A DNA stretch of 46,006 nt from Paracoccus sp. IB05 (GTDB taxonomy: Bacteria; Pseudomonadota; Alphaproteobacteria; Rhodobacterales; Rhodobacteraceae): assembly GCF_016405985.1 (NCBI RefSeq), contig NZ_JAEFCF010000041.1, forward strand, positions 1-46,006, written 5' to 3'. Within the stretch, counting starts at the first letter, position 1. Each line of letters starts with the position of its first letter. The position numbers were made by a program, and so were the translations under genes. The notes beneath the pieces are model-generated. The model ran no database searches, had not been told where the DNA came from, and saw only the letters and a list, made by a program, of their open reading frames with translations. Of this stretch, positions 7,713 through 15,759 are shown piece by piece.

Positions 7713-9332
7713 ATGAAGGAGCGTCTTTATCTCTTTGACACCACTTTGCGCGACGGGCAGCAGACCCAGGGCGTGCAATTCTCGGCCGCAGAGAAAATGG
7801 CGATTGCGCGGGCGCTGGACCGGCTTGGGGTGGATTATATTGAGGGCGGCTGGCCGGGCGCGAACCCGACCGACAGCGATTTCTTCCGCGAGGCGCCGCA
7901 GACCAGGGCGGTGATGACCGCTTTTGGCATGACGAAGCGGGTCGGGCGTTCGGCGGAGAATGACGATGTGCTGGCGGCGGTGCTGGATGCGGGAACGCCT
8001 GCGGTTTGCCTGGTGGGGAAGACGCATGAGTTTCATGTCACAACCGCGCTTGGTGTGACGCTGGAGGAAAACCTCGAGGCGATTTCGGCGTCTTTGCGCC
8101 ATGTCGTGGCGAAAGGGCGCGAGGCTTTGTTTGATGCCGAGCATTTCTTTGATGGCTACCGCGCCAATCCGATCTATGCGCTGGATTGTCTGCGCGCAGC
8201 CGAAGCGGCGGGCGCGCGCTGGATCGTGCTTTGCGACACCAATGGCGGAACGCTGCCGGGTGAGGTCGGGCAGGTGGTCCGCGAGGTGATCGCGGCGGGC
8301 ATTCCGGGGACGAGGCTTGGCATCCATTGCCATGACGATACCGGCAATGCGGTCGCCAATTCGCTTGCGGCGGTCGAGGCGGGGTGCCGTCAGATCCAGG
8401 GCACGCTGAATGGGCTGGGCGAGCGCTGCGGCAATGCCAATCTGGTGACGCTGATCCCGACGCTGAAGTTGAAAGCGCCCTTTGCCGAGGCGCTTGAAAC
8501 CGGGGTCACCGATCAGGCGATGGCCACGCTGGTAAAGACCAGCCGGATGCTTGACGATATTCTGAACCGGGTTCCGTTGCGCTCGGCGCCCTATGTCGGG
8601 GCCTCGGCTTTTGCCCATAAGGCAGGGCTGCATGCCAGTGCGATCCTCAAGGATCCCTCGACCTATGAGCATATGGATCCGGGGCTTGTCGGCAATACCC
8701 GGCAGATCCCGATGTCGAACCAGGCCGGGCAGTCGAATCTGCGGGCGCAGCTGGCGGCAGCGGGGATCATGGTCGATCCGAAAGACCCGCGCCTTGCGCT
8801 GATCCTTGAAGAGGTGAAACGGCGCGAAGATCAGGGCTATGCCTATGATGGCGCCCAGGCCTCGTTCGAGATGGTGGCGCGGCGCGAGCTGGGGCTGGCG
8901 GCGCATTTCTTCGAAGTGCTGCGCTACCGGGTGACGGTCGAGCGGCGTGATGAGCCCGATGGCAGTCGCCGGACCCTCTCGGAAGCGGTGGTGGTGGTCG
9001 ATGCCGGGGGCGAGCGGATGCTCTCGGTTTCGGAAAGCCAGGACGGGGCGGGGAATGACCGCGGCCCGGTCAATGCCTTGTGGAAGGCGCTGGCCAAGGA
9101 TCTGGGCCCCTGGCAGGCGCTGATCGGGGATATGCGGCTCGTGGATTTCAAGGTCCGGATCACGCAGGGCGGCACCGAGGCGGTTACCCGGGTGATCATC
9201 GACAGTGAGGATGGCAAGGGGCGGCGCTGGTCGACGGTTGGGGTCTCGCCCAACATCGTCGATGCGTCTTTCGAGGCGCTGCTTGACGCGGTGCGCTGGA
9301 AGCTGACCCGCGATACGGAGGCGGCGTCGTGA
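7713..9332 (+). CDS. cimA: (R)-citramalate synthase
   Basis: The 539-residue protein belongs to the HMGL-like/LeuA family and condenses pyruvate with acetyl-CoA to citramalate on the threonine-independent isoleucine route. It opens with LFDTTLRDGQQTQG (catalytic Arg and metal Asp). It has GIHCHDDTGNAVANS with the metal-binding His-x-His, and NGLGERCGNANL. The C-terminal ~150 residues form the allosteric LeuA dimer domain (VVDAGGERMLSVSESQDG onward). The length fits the TIGR00977-type CimA family rather than isopropylmalate synthase. I start at the ATG at 7713 (MKERLYLFDTTLRDG), where a GGAGGAAGGGAG tract is correctly spaced. The 3' end overlaps the next start by four bases. Confidence 0.9.
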   Translation: MKERLYLFDTTLRDGQQTQGVQFSAAEKMAIARALDRLGVDYIEGGWPGANPTDSDFFREAPQTRAVMTAFGMTKRVGRSAENDDVLAAVLDAGTPAVCLVGKTHEFHVTTALGVTLEENLEAISASLRHVVAKGREALFDAEHFFDGYRANPIYALDCLRAAEAAGARWIVLCDTNGGTLPGEVGQVVREVIAAGIPGTRLGIHCHDDTGNAVANSLAAVEAGCRQIQGTLNGLGERCGNANLVTLIPTLKLKAPFAEALETGVTDQAMATLVKTSRMLDDILNRVPLRSAPYVGASAFAHKAGLHASAILKDPSTYEHMDPGLVGNTRQIPMSNQAGQSNLRAQLAAAGIMVDPKDPRLALILEEVKRREDQGYAYDGAQASFEMVARRELGLAAHFFEVLRYRVTVERRDEPDGSRRTLSEAVVVVDAGGERMLSVSESQDGAGNDRGPVNALWKALAKDLGPWQALIGDMRLVDFKVRITQGGTEAVTRVIIDSEDGKGRRWSTVGVSPNIVDASFEALLDAVRWKLTRDTEAAS

Positions 9333-10096
9333 GCCTTGACGCCTGTGCCGCGCTGGTTGCGCGCGGTGATCCCGACCGCTGGCAGGCGCTGATGGCGGCG
9401 CCGGTTCAGGCGCGGGCTGTTCTTTTGCCGCTTTACGCGTTCAATCTGGAACTCGCGCGCATCCCCTGGGCCACAAAAGAGCCGATGATCGCCGAGATGC
9501 GGCTGCAATGGTGGCGCGAGGTGGTCGAGGCCGCGATTGCCGGAGAGCCCGCGCGTGCGCATGAGGTGGCGGGGCCGCTGAACGCGCTGATCCGTGAGAA
9601 ATCGCTGCCTTTCGAGGCCTTTGACCAGATGATCGAGGCGCGCCGCCATGACGCCTGGGGTGGGGTTTTCACCTCGGAGACCGCCTTTTACGACTATCTG
9701 GGCGCGACCGGCGGCGGGCTGATGTGGCTTTCGGCGCTGGCGCTTGGGGCAGGGCCTGCGGCAGAGGAGCCGGTGCGGCTTTATGGCCGGGCCTCGGCGA
9801 TGGCGGGCTATTTCCTCGCGGTGCCGGAACTGACCGCGCGGGGCCGTCACCCCTTGCCCGAGGCCGCGCCGGAGGCGCTGGCGCGCGAGGGGCTCGGGTG
9901 GTTGCAGGCGGCAAGGGCAGGGCGACGCAGCATCCCACGGGCGGCAAGGGCGGCACTTTTGCCGGGCTGGCAGGCCGGGGCGGTTCTGGCGCGCGCTTTG
10001 GCGGATCCGGCTGCGATCGCCGAGGGCCGGCTGACACTTGCGGAATTCAGCCGGCGCGGCGGGTTGTTATGGCAGGCCCTCAGCGGGCGGTTCTGA
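9329..10096 (+). CDS. Squalene/phytoene synthase-family protein (NDUFAF6-like)
   Basis: The 255-residue protein has the all-alpha fold of trans-isoprenyl head-to-head synthases (LPLYAFNLELARIPW, MRLQWWREVVEA, FDQMIEARRHDAW). The first Asp-rich motif expected in true synthases (DxxxD) is replaced by NLELA, and the second is also not evident. It therefore resembles the NDUFAF6 group, a complex I assembly factor in mitochondria, rather than an active squalene or phytoene synthase. The GTG start overlaps the cimA stop (GTGA), so translation is probably coupled. The stop abuts the stop of the convergent MFS gene with no gap. Confidence 0.8.
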   Translation: MSLDACAALVARGDPDRWQALMAAPVQARAVLLPLYAFNLELARIPWATKEPMIAEMRLQWWREVVEAAIAGEPARAHEVAGPLNALIREKSLPFEAFDQMIEARRHDAWGGVFTSETAFYDYLGATGGGLMWLSALALGAGPAAEEPVRLYGRASAMAGYFLAVPELTARGRHPLPEAAPEALAREGLGWLQAARAGRRSIPRAARAALLPGWQAGAVLARALADPAAIAEGRLTLAEFSRRGGLLWQALSGRF

Positions 10097-11314
10097 TCAC
10101 GCCTCTTTCGGGCGCAGCCAGAGCCAGATCAGCGCCCCGCCGGCCAGCACGAGGAAAGGCAGCATCGCAAGATTGACCATCTGCCAGCCGGTCTGGGGCG
10201 ATCCCCCCGAGCAGTTCATCAGCCCGCCTGAGGACAGCGAAGCCAGCGTCACGCCCCCGAACACGACCAGATCGTTCAGCCCCTGCAGGCGGCCACGCTC
10301 TTCCGGGCGCTGTGCGGCGGTCAGCATCGTGGTCGCGCCGATGAAGCCGAAATTCCAGCCAAGGCCCAGCAGGATCAGCGCGGCGTAGAAATGCTCAAGC
10401 TGGACGCCGGTCATCGCGACCGCTCCGGCGCCGGCGAGGATCATCAGCCCGATGGCAATGATTTTCTCGACCCCGAAACGGGAGATCAGATGGCCGGTGA
10501 AGAAGCTCGGCAGATACATGGCCAGCACATGGGCCGAGACGATGTTCGAGGCATCGGATTTCTCAAAGCCGCAGCCCACCACCGCCAGCGGTGACGAGGT
10601 CATGACGAGGTTCATCAGCGCGTAAGACACCGTGGCGCAGATCATCGCGACCGCGATCACGGGGGTGCGGATCAGCTCGCCCCGGCTGCGGCCCTGGCCA
10701 GTGACGACACGCGCAACAGGGCGCGGGATTTTCAGCGCGAAGAACAGGAAAAGGCCGATCAGGTTGATTGCGATGATGGCGAGATAGCTGCCGGTAAAGG
10801 TGATGACCAGCGCATCCGAGGTCGCGCGGAAGATCAGCGGCGCCAGCATCGCGGAAAGCAGCCCGCCCCCCATGACCCAGGAAATGGCGCGTGGGCGGAA
10901 GCTGTCTGATGCGGTATCCGCCGCGGCGAAACGGTAGAAGCCCTGCGCGCTCATATAGATGCCGGAACAGAAGGCTCCGATGCAAAAGAGGGTGAAACTG
11001 CCCACCCAGAGGCCCCAGGCGCCGAAGACCCCGCCGAGCGCGCCGCCAAGCGCACCGAGGATAAACCCTGCCGCCCGCCCGTAGCGCTGCATGAAGGCCG
11101 ATATCGGCGTGGCGCTCAGCATCGATCCCAGCACCGTGAGCGTGATCGGAAGCGTCGCCCAGCAGATGTTTGAGGCAAGGCTTTGCCCCGCCAGCCCCGC
11201 CACGGTGAAGATCAGCGGCATCTGCACGCCCAGGAGTGCCTGGGCGATGATCAGGATCATCACATTGCGCCTGGCCAGCGCGTCGGAAGCGGGAGAGGGA
11301 TGAGTCGCGGTCAT
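10097..11314 (-). CDS. Major facilitator superfamily transporter
   Basis: The protein has about 405 residues and around 12 hydrophobic segments, beginning at NVMILIIAQALLGVQMPLIF. A motif-A-like loop (MQRYGRAAGFILG) lies after TM2. The substrate cannot be told from sequence. Related alphaproteobacterial proteins are annotated only as MFS efflux/uptake proteins. I prefer the ATG at 11314 (MTATHPS...); a longer form from 11350 would add 12 residues with no better ribosome binding site. The stop codon touches that of the neighbouring convergent gene (TGATCA, 10094-10099), leaving no room for a terminator between them. Confidence 0.85.
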   Translation of the reverse strand: MTATHPSPASDALARRNVMILIIAQALLGVQMPLIFTVAGLAGQSLASNICWATLPITLTVLGSMLSATPISAFMQRYGRAAGFILGALGGALGGVFGAWGLWVGSFTLFCIGAFCSGIYMSAQGFYRFAAADTASDSFRPRAISWVMGGGLLSAMLAPLIFRATSDALVITFTGSYLAIIAINLIGLFLFFALKIPRPVARVVTGQGRSRGELIRTPVIAVAMICATVSYALMNLVMTSSPLAVVGCGFEKSDASNIVSAHVLAMYLPSFFTGHLISRFGVEKIIAIGLMILAGAGAVAMTGVQLEHFYAALILLGLGWNFGFIGATTMLTAAQRPEERGRLQGLNDLVVFGGVTLASLSSGGLMNCSGGSPQTGWQMVNLAMLPFLVLAGGALIWLWLRPKEA

Positions 11315-11417
11315 GGCCTGAGGTAAGGGCTTCCCGGGGGGCAGGGTCAAGGGGCCGCCAGCACCGTGGCACTGCGGCGGATTGCCATTGGCGGCGGCAC
11401 ATGATCAGGATGCGCCC

Positions 11418-12053
11418 ATGACCATGCCCCGCATCATTCTGGGCGAGCCCTGTCTCGCCGAAGGGATTGACTGGCTCTCGCGCCTCGATCCGCGCTTTGC
11501 CCATGCCGCCGGGCTGACCGGAATGCCGCCATTGCGGCTGCGCCCGGATGGGTTCGAAGCGCTGCTGGATGCGATCATCTCGCAGCAGGTCTCGGTCGCT
11601 TCGGCCACAGCGATCCGGGCACGGATGGCAGCGGCGGGCTATCTCGATGAGGACCGCATTGACGCGGCCAGCGAAGAGGATCTGCGCGCAGCCGGGCTGT
11701 CGCGACAGAAGGCGCGCTATGCCAGGGCGCTGGCGGCGGCGCGGCTGGATTATGCGGGGCTCAGGCAGGCGCCGACCGATGGGGTGATTGCAACGCTGGT
11801 GGCGCTGCCCGGGATCGGGCGCTGGACCGCCGAGATCTATGCGATGTTCGCGCTTGGCCATGCCGATGTCTTCGCACCCGGCGATCTGGCCTTGCAGGAA
11901 TCCGCGCGCCGGCTGTTTGGCCTCGACGAACGCCCCTCCGAGAAGGATCTCCGCACCATGTCGCTGGCCTGGGCGCCCTGGAGATCGGTTGCGGCACGGC
12001 TTTTGTGGTCCTACTACCGGGTGGACAGGGGCCGTGAAGGGATCATGGGATGA
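11418..12053 (+). CDS. DNA-3-methyladenine glycosylase, AlkA/HhH-GPD family
   Basis: The 211-residue base-excision repair enzyme removes alkylated purines. The helix-hairpin-helix is LVALPGIGRWTAEIY (about residues 127-141), followed by FALGHADVFAPGDLAL with the catalytic Asp at about 156. It lacks the N-terminal AraC-like part of Ada fusions and is close to the short AlkA form common in alphaproteobacteria. I start at the ATG at 11418 (MTMPRIILGE); an upstream in-frame ATG at 11382 lacks a convincing binding site. The 3' end overlaps the esterase start (ATGA), so the two are co-translated. Confidence 0.88.
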   Translation: MTMPRIILGEPCLAEGIDWLSRLDPRFAHAAGLTGMPPLRLRPDGFEALLDAIISQQVSVASATAIRARMAAAGYLDEDRIDAASEEDLRAAGLSRQKARYARALAAARLDYAGLRQAPTDGVIATLVALPGIGRWTAEIYAMFALGHADVFAPGDLALQESARRLFGLDERPSEKDLRTMSLAWAPWRSVAARLLWSYYRVDRGREGIMG

Positions 12054-12709
12054 GAGAGCTGAAATTCGGACGCAAGGGTGCAGCGCAGGGACGGGCGAAA
12101 TCGCTGATCGTGTTCCTGCATGGTTACGGCGCCGACGGAAATGACCTGCTGGGCCTTGCCGATGCGCTGGCGCCGCATTTGCCGGATACGGCTTTTGCCG
12201 CGCCCGACGCGCCGGAACCCTGCGCCGGCACGCCCTTTGGCCGGCAGTGGTTCCCGATTCCATGGCTCGATGGCTCGTCCGAAGAGGCGGCGCGCCAGGG
12301 ATTGCTTGCGGCGGCAGACGACCTGAACGGTTTTCTGGATGCGCAGCTGAAACAAGAGGGGCTGGAGCCCTCCGCTCTGGCGCTGATCGGGTTCTCGCAA
12401 GGCGCGATGATGAGCCTGCATGTCGCCCCGCGCCGCAGCCTGCCGCTGGCAGGAATTGTCGCAATTTCCGGGCGGCTGCTCGCGCCGGACTTGCTCGCAT
12501 CTGAGGCGAAGGTGAAGCCCCCGGTGCTGCTGATCCATGGCGATCAGGATCCTGTGGTCCCCTTCGAGGATATGTCCCTTGCAGGAGACGCGCTGGTCAG
12601 CGCCGGGTTCGAGACCTTTGCGCATGTGATGCAGGGGACCGGTCACGGCATCGCGCCCGACGGCCTCGGCGCCGCGCTCGGCTTCCTCAGGGAACGGCTG
12701 CCGGGATGA
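12050..12709 (+). CDS. Carboxylesterase/phospholipase, alpha/beta hydrolase (YpfH/EstB-like)
   Basis: The 219-residue cytosolic alpha/beta hydrolase has HGYGADGND (oxyanion region), nucleophile GFSQGAM (Ser116), acid IHGDQDPVVP (Asp167) and GTGHGIAPD (His199). That is a complete Ser-Asp-His triad. The family hydrolyses short-chain carboxyl esters or lysophospholipids; the natural substrate is unknown. It overlaps the glycosylase stop by four bases and is the last gene of that pair. A short GC-rich repeat-like segment follows. Confidence 0.88.
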   Translation: MRELKFGRKGAAQGRAKSLIVFLHGYGADGNDLLGLADALAPHLPDTAFAAPDAPEPCAGTPFGRQWFPIPWLDGSSEEAARQGLLAAADDLNGFLDAQLKQEGLEPSALALIGFSQGAMMSLHVAPRRSLPLAGIVAISGRLLAPDLLASEAKVKPPVLLIHGDQDPVVPFEDMSLAGDALVSAGFETFAHVMQGTGHGIAPDGLGAALGFLRERLPG

Positions 12710-12721
12710 TTGTCACTGGCC

Positions 12722-12786
12722 GGGCGGAGGGCGCTGCCCCCGTCCCGTTCCGGGATTCCCCCGGGATATTCAGAGATGGAGGAAGA
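12722..12786 (+). repeat. Dispersed intergenic element, copy C (divergent)
   Basis: GGGCGCTGCCCC-type pairing, a C-run, then CCCCGGGATATTCAGAGATGGAGGAAG. It resembles the other copies but the core has diverged. It lies at the 3' end of the esterase gene. Confidence 0.4.
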
Positions 12787-13109
12787 TCGCGCTGATGTGG
12801 TTTACCTGTCGCTGAATATCCCCGATGGAGATGGCAGAAGCATGTCCGTAAGGCCTTGAAACCATTTACGCCAAATCCGCGGATGCAGCGCGCTGTGTGA
12901 CAGCTTTATGCGTCGGGTGAGGCACAGCGATTAACTCTTATGGCCGCCTCGTCGGCAAATGCAGATATGGGCTTAAGGCGTTCGAGATTATATTTTTTTC
13001 GTTTTCCTTTCTGAAGTTTGAATGTGGATTTTTACGTTTCTTTTTCTGCGCGTCAATAAACCGGTCTATTCTTGCCTTTCTCTATATAACATACGGATTT
13101 AAAAGGTAA
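12787..13109. other. Non-coding region with AT-rich island
   Basis: I find no gene here. Positions 12985-13105 are strikingly AT-rich for this genome, with T-runs such as TATTTTTTTCGTTTTCC and TATATAACATACGGATTT. This looks like foreign or promoter-like DNA beside the IS66 scar. Confidence 0.5.
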
Positions 13110-13334
13110 TCATCCGGCGAAGAGCCAGGCCGTCCTGCCTGGGGCGACACCGCGCAGCGCGCGTTCGGGTGCATTCTTCGTCAGGCAAATCCGGCCGTCA
13201 TCGGGGAAGCAGGTGAAGGCTTCCCGGCGACCGTCTTCCCCGAACATGTCGTTGATCGCCCTGGCGACGGGGGTGTGCTTCGACATACCGGCGCGTTCCG
13301 CCCGCAACCCGGTCTGCAAAGACAGCTGCAGCAT
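13110..13334 (-). pseudogene. C-terminal fragment of an IS66-family transposase (TnpC)
   Basis: The minus-strand frame contains LRAERAGMSKHTPVARAIND, then TCFPDDGRICLTKNAPERAL and GVAPGRTAWLFAG. This matches the conserved C-terminal block of IS66 TnpC (typically DGRICLTNNAAERALRG...GRKSWLFAGS). Only about 75 residues of a ~500-residue protein remain, and it stops immediately after LFAG. Terminal repeats and the accessory genes tnpA and tnpB are not visible. It is a relic of an insertion. Confidence 0.8.
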
Positions 13335-13465
13335 GTCCACAGATATGGATACCCCCGGCACGCGACGGCGCCGGCAGAAGGCGCTGCCGCGCCGGAAAAG
13401 ATGAGAATTCTTACCCCTGATTGCCCCCGTCAGGCGCGGGCCGCACAGCCTGGGATTGGTGATGT

Positions 13466-13485
13466 GTGACACCTCTGTGTGTCAC
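13466..13485. other. Perfect 7-bp inverted repeat
   Basis: GTGACAC, six bases, then GTGTCAC. It could be an operator or a weak hairpin. No gene starts close by, and the glk stop lies 109 bases to the right on the other strand. The rest of 13335-13594 shows nothing further. Confidence 0.3.
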
Positions 13486-13594
13486 CCCGGGATCAATCCC
13501 TGACCCTTTCCATTGACCCCAAATCCCAAACCGGCGCGACGGCCTTCAACTCTCCCCGCCGGAGGCTTCCGCAACAGGTCATAAACAGGCGGGT

Positions 13595-14575
13595 TCAATG
13601 CGCGCGCAGCGCTTCAAGCCAGGCGGCGCAGCCGGTCAGGGCGGCGTAATCGTCTTCCACAACCGAGACGCGGAAGGCATGGGTCAGCAGATCGACCCGG
13701 CGCGGTTCGCGGAACTGTGCGGCGAGGTGATGCTGTTCGAACCAGGGCGTCATCGCCCGGGCCATGCCGCCGATCAGATAGATGCCGCCCCAGGGCAGAT
13801 AGCTCAGCGCCAGATCAGAGAGGAAACCGGCCAGGATATGGCTGTAGAGCCGCGCGGCTTCCGCGGCGACCAGGTCTCCTGCCGTCAGGAGCCCGAGGAT
13901 TTCGGCCGAGGATTTCCCGTCCTGGCTGCCGGCCTGATGGCTTGCGAAACTGTAGAGATTGGCAAGGCCGCGCCCGGCGAGGACTTCCTCGACCCCGCAA
14001 TGCGCGACCTCACCGCGATCCTGCAACAGCGTCTCGATGAACCGCAGAAGCGCGAGGTCCTCCTCACTGCGGACCGGCATGTTCATATGGCCGCTTTCCG
14101 AGGGCGGCACCACGCGATCAGCCCCGTGACCATAGACCGGCGCGGCATTGACCCCGGTCCCGAGACCCACAACCAGCATGGTCTGGCCCGGAACCGCCGC
14201 ACCGTCGATCAGCGGCCTCAGGCAATCGGGCGCGATATGGCCAAGCGCGTGGCCCTGGGCCTGGAGGTCGTTCAGGATCGAGACCCGGTGCGCGCCGGTG
14301 GCGCCGCGCAGTTTGGTCTCATCCATTGCCCAGTCGAGATTGGTCATGGTCGCGACCCCGTCCTGCACCGGGCCGGCGGCCGCGACACAGACGCCCTCAA
14401 CCGTCACGCCGGCCTCCGCGAGATAGTCGCGCAGGATCGCGGCAATATCCTGGCCGCGCGCCTTGTATTCCGCATTCGGAAAGCGCCGGATCGACCCTTC
14501 GACCACCTGTGCCCCATCAGCGAGGGCGACCCGCGTATTGGTGCCGCCGATATCGGCAAGGATCGCCAGAGCCAT
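13595..14575 (-). CDS. glk: Glucokinase
   Basis: The 326-residue glucokinase of the E. coli Glk type phosphorylates cytosolic glucose with ATP. The phosphate-binding loop LADIGGTNTRVAL is at the N-terminus and the catalytic Asp103 is in LNDLQAQG. GLGTGVNAA and ESGHMNMP form the sugar/ATP pocket, and the length is typical. In this family it feeds the Entner-Doudoroff route together with gap. A palindrome at 14620-14633 upstream matches one found before both gap genes in this window, suggesting common control. Confidence 0.92.
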   Translation of the reverse strand: MALAILADIGGTNTRVALADGAQVVEGSIRRFPNAEYKARGQDIAAILRDYLAEAGVTVEGVCVAAAGPVQDGVATMTNLDWAMDETKLRGATGAHRVSILNDLQAQGHALGHIAPDCLRPLIDGAAVPGQTMLVVGLGTGVNAAPVYGHGADRVVPPSESGHMNMPVRSEEDLALLRFIETLLQDRGEVAHCGVEEVLAGRGLANLYSFASHQAGSQDGKSSAEILGLLTAGDLVAAEAARLYSHILAGFLSDLALSYLPWGGIYLIGGMARAMTPWFEQHHLAAQFREPRRVDLLTHAFRVSVVEDDYAALTGCAAWLEALRAH

Positions 14576-14619
14576 AGGTCACTCCATCACAAGGCCGGGC
14601 AGCGGGGTATTCCCGCTGC

Positions 14620-14633
14620 CGTTATCGCTATCA
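14620..14633 (-). promoter_or_regulatory. Candidate LacI-family operator upstream of glk
   Basis: On the plus strand this reads CGTTATCGCTATCA. It fits TGnTAnCGnTAnCA at all fixed positions but the first. The site lies 45 bases before the glk start. The same pattern occurs before gap (36878-36891) and imperfectly before the second gap (38212-38250). It may be the site of a CceR-like central-carbon regulator. Confidence 0.5.
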
Positions 14634-14674
14634 TTTGCCGATTGATACCGGGTCAGACCCGGTCACGGCAAGCC

Positions 14675-15637
14675 TCAGCCGCGTTTCCCGCGCGCATGGA
14701 GGATGAAACCGAGGAAATTCAGCAGCACCTGGGCGGCAAGGATCTGCGTCGAGCCGGAGTGATCATAATCCGGCGCCACCTCGACCAGGTCCATGCCGAC
14801 CACCTCATGGCGGTTGGCGACGGCCTGCAGCACCTCGAGCACTTCATAATAGAGGAAGCCGCCATGCGAGGGCGTGCCGGTGCCCGGGGCGATCGAGGGG
14901 CAGAAGCCGTCAATGTCGATCGTCACATAGACGCGGGCATCTGCCGGGATGCGGGCCAGAACACCCTCGGTGCCCAGTTTGCGGGCCTGGCGCACCGAGA
15001 TGATGTCATCGCCCATCTTGCGCGCTGCGTCATAGCCGTCTTTCGCGGTCGAAGACACATTGCGGATCCCGAGCGCGGTGATGCCGGTGACATAGTCCTT
15101 TTCGGCGGCGCGGCGCATCGGGTTGCCATGGCCGTGACGCACGCCATGCCGGATATCGACGAAATCGAGATGGGCATCGATTTGCAGGATATGAATCGGG
15201 CCACGGCCCTCAAAGGCGCGGATACAGGGGATATTGATCGAATGATCGCCGCCCAGCACCACCGGCAGGGCGCCGGCATCAAGCATGGCGCGCACGCCCG
15301 CCTCGATATTGGCGTGGCTGGTTTCGGTATCGGTATGGACGATATCCGCATCGCCGATATCGACGATCCGCACATCCTCGGCCAGATAGGTCGCGTCATC
15401 CTCGTGATCATAGGCGCCGCCCAGCCCGAAGGAAAACAGCGTCGAGGCTTCGCGGATCGCGCGCGGTCCGAAACGGGCGCCGGCGCGGAACTGGGTGCCG
15501 AAGTCGAAAGGTGCGCCCATCACCGCCACATCGGCGTCAATCTTGTCCCAGTCCGGCTGGTAAGCGTTTTTGCCGAAAGTGGAAATTCCCACGAAGGGCA
15601 GGTTCAGCCGGGCGGGCTTTGTGGTGTTCGAAGTCAT
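14675..15637 (-). CDS. Ureohydrolase, agmatinase (SpeB) family
   Basis: The 320-residue member of the arginase/agmatinase superfamily keeps the metal ligands of the dimanganese centre: GGDHS (Asp131, His132), DAHLD (Asp154, His156, Asp158) and DIDGFCPS (Asp241, Asp243). The last motif is DIDGFCPSIAPGTGTPSHGG rather than the common DIDxLDPxxAPG. This is a variant seen in alphaproteobacterial agmatinase-like enzymes, so the substrate could be agmatine, guanidinobutyrate or another guanidino compound. I start at Met 15637, which has GGGGAGAG upstream; an in-frame ATG at 15664 is less likely. Confidence 0.85.
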   Translation of the reverse strand: MTSNTTKPARLNLPFVGISTFGKNAYQPDWDKIDADVAVMGAPFDFGTQFRAGARFGPRAIREASTLFSFGLGGAYDHEDDATYLAEDVRIVDIGDADIVHTDTETSHANIEAGVRAMLDAGALPVVLGGDHSINIPCIRAFEGRGPIHILQIDAHLDFVDIRHGVRHGHGNPMRRAAEKDYVTGITALGIRNVSSTAKDGYDAARKMGDDIISVRQARKLGTEGVLARIPADARVYVTIDIDGFCPSIAPGTGTPSHGGFLYYEVLEVLQAVANRHEVVGMDLVEVAPDYDHSGSTQILAAQVLLNFLGFILHARGKRG

Positions 15638-15759
15638 AAGGTCTCTCCCCGTTTCGCGCGACATTGGTGCTGACGTTGCGGAATGGCAAGCCCACCCGCG
15701 ACATCAGATCGCCTTGAGGCGACCGCAATTCCCGGCTTTGCTGCGCCGAGGAGGTGACC

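Noticed and set aside
10563-12500. A 645-codon minus-strand open frame across the MFS, glycosylase and esterase genes
   Set aside because: It is antisense or out of frame to three genes with intact family motifs and has the low-complexity Arg/Pro/Ala look of high-GC shadow frames.
13466-13485. Operator for glk
   Set aside because: It lies beyond the 3' end of glk and no other gene starts nearby, so a regulatory role is not supported.
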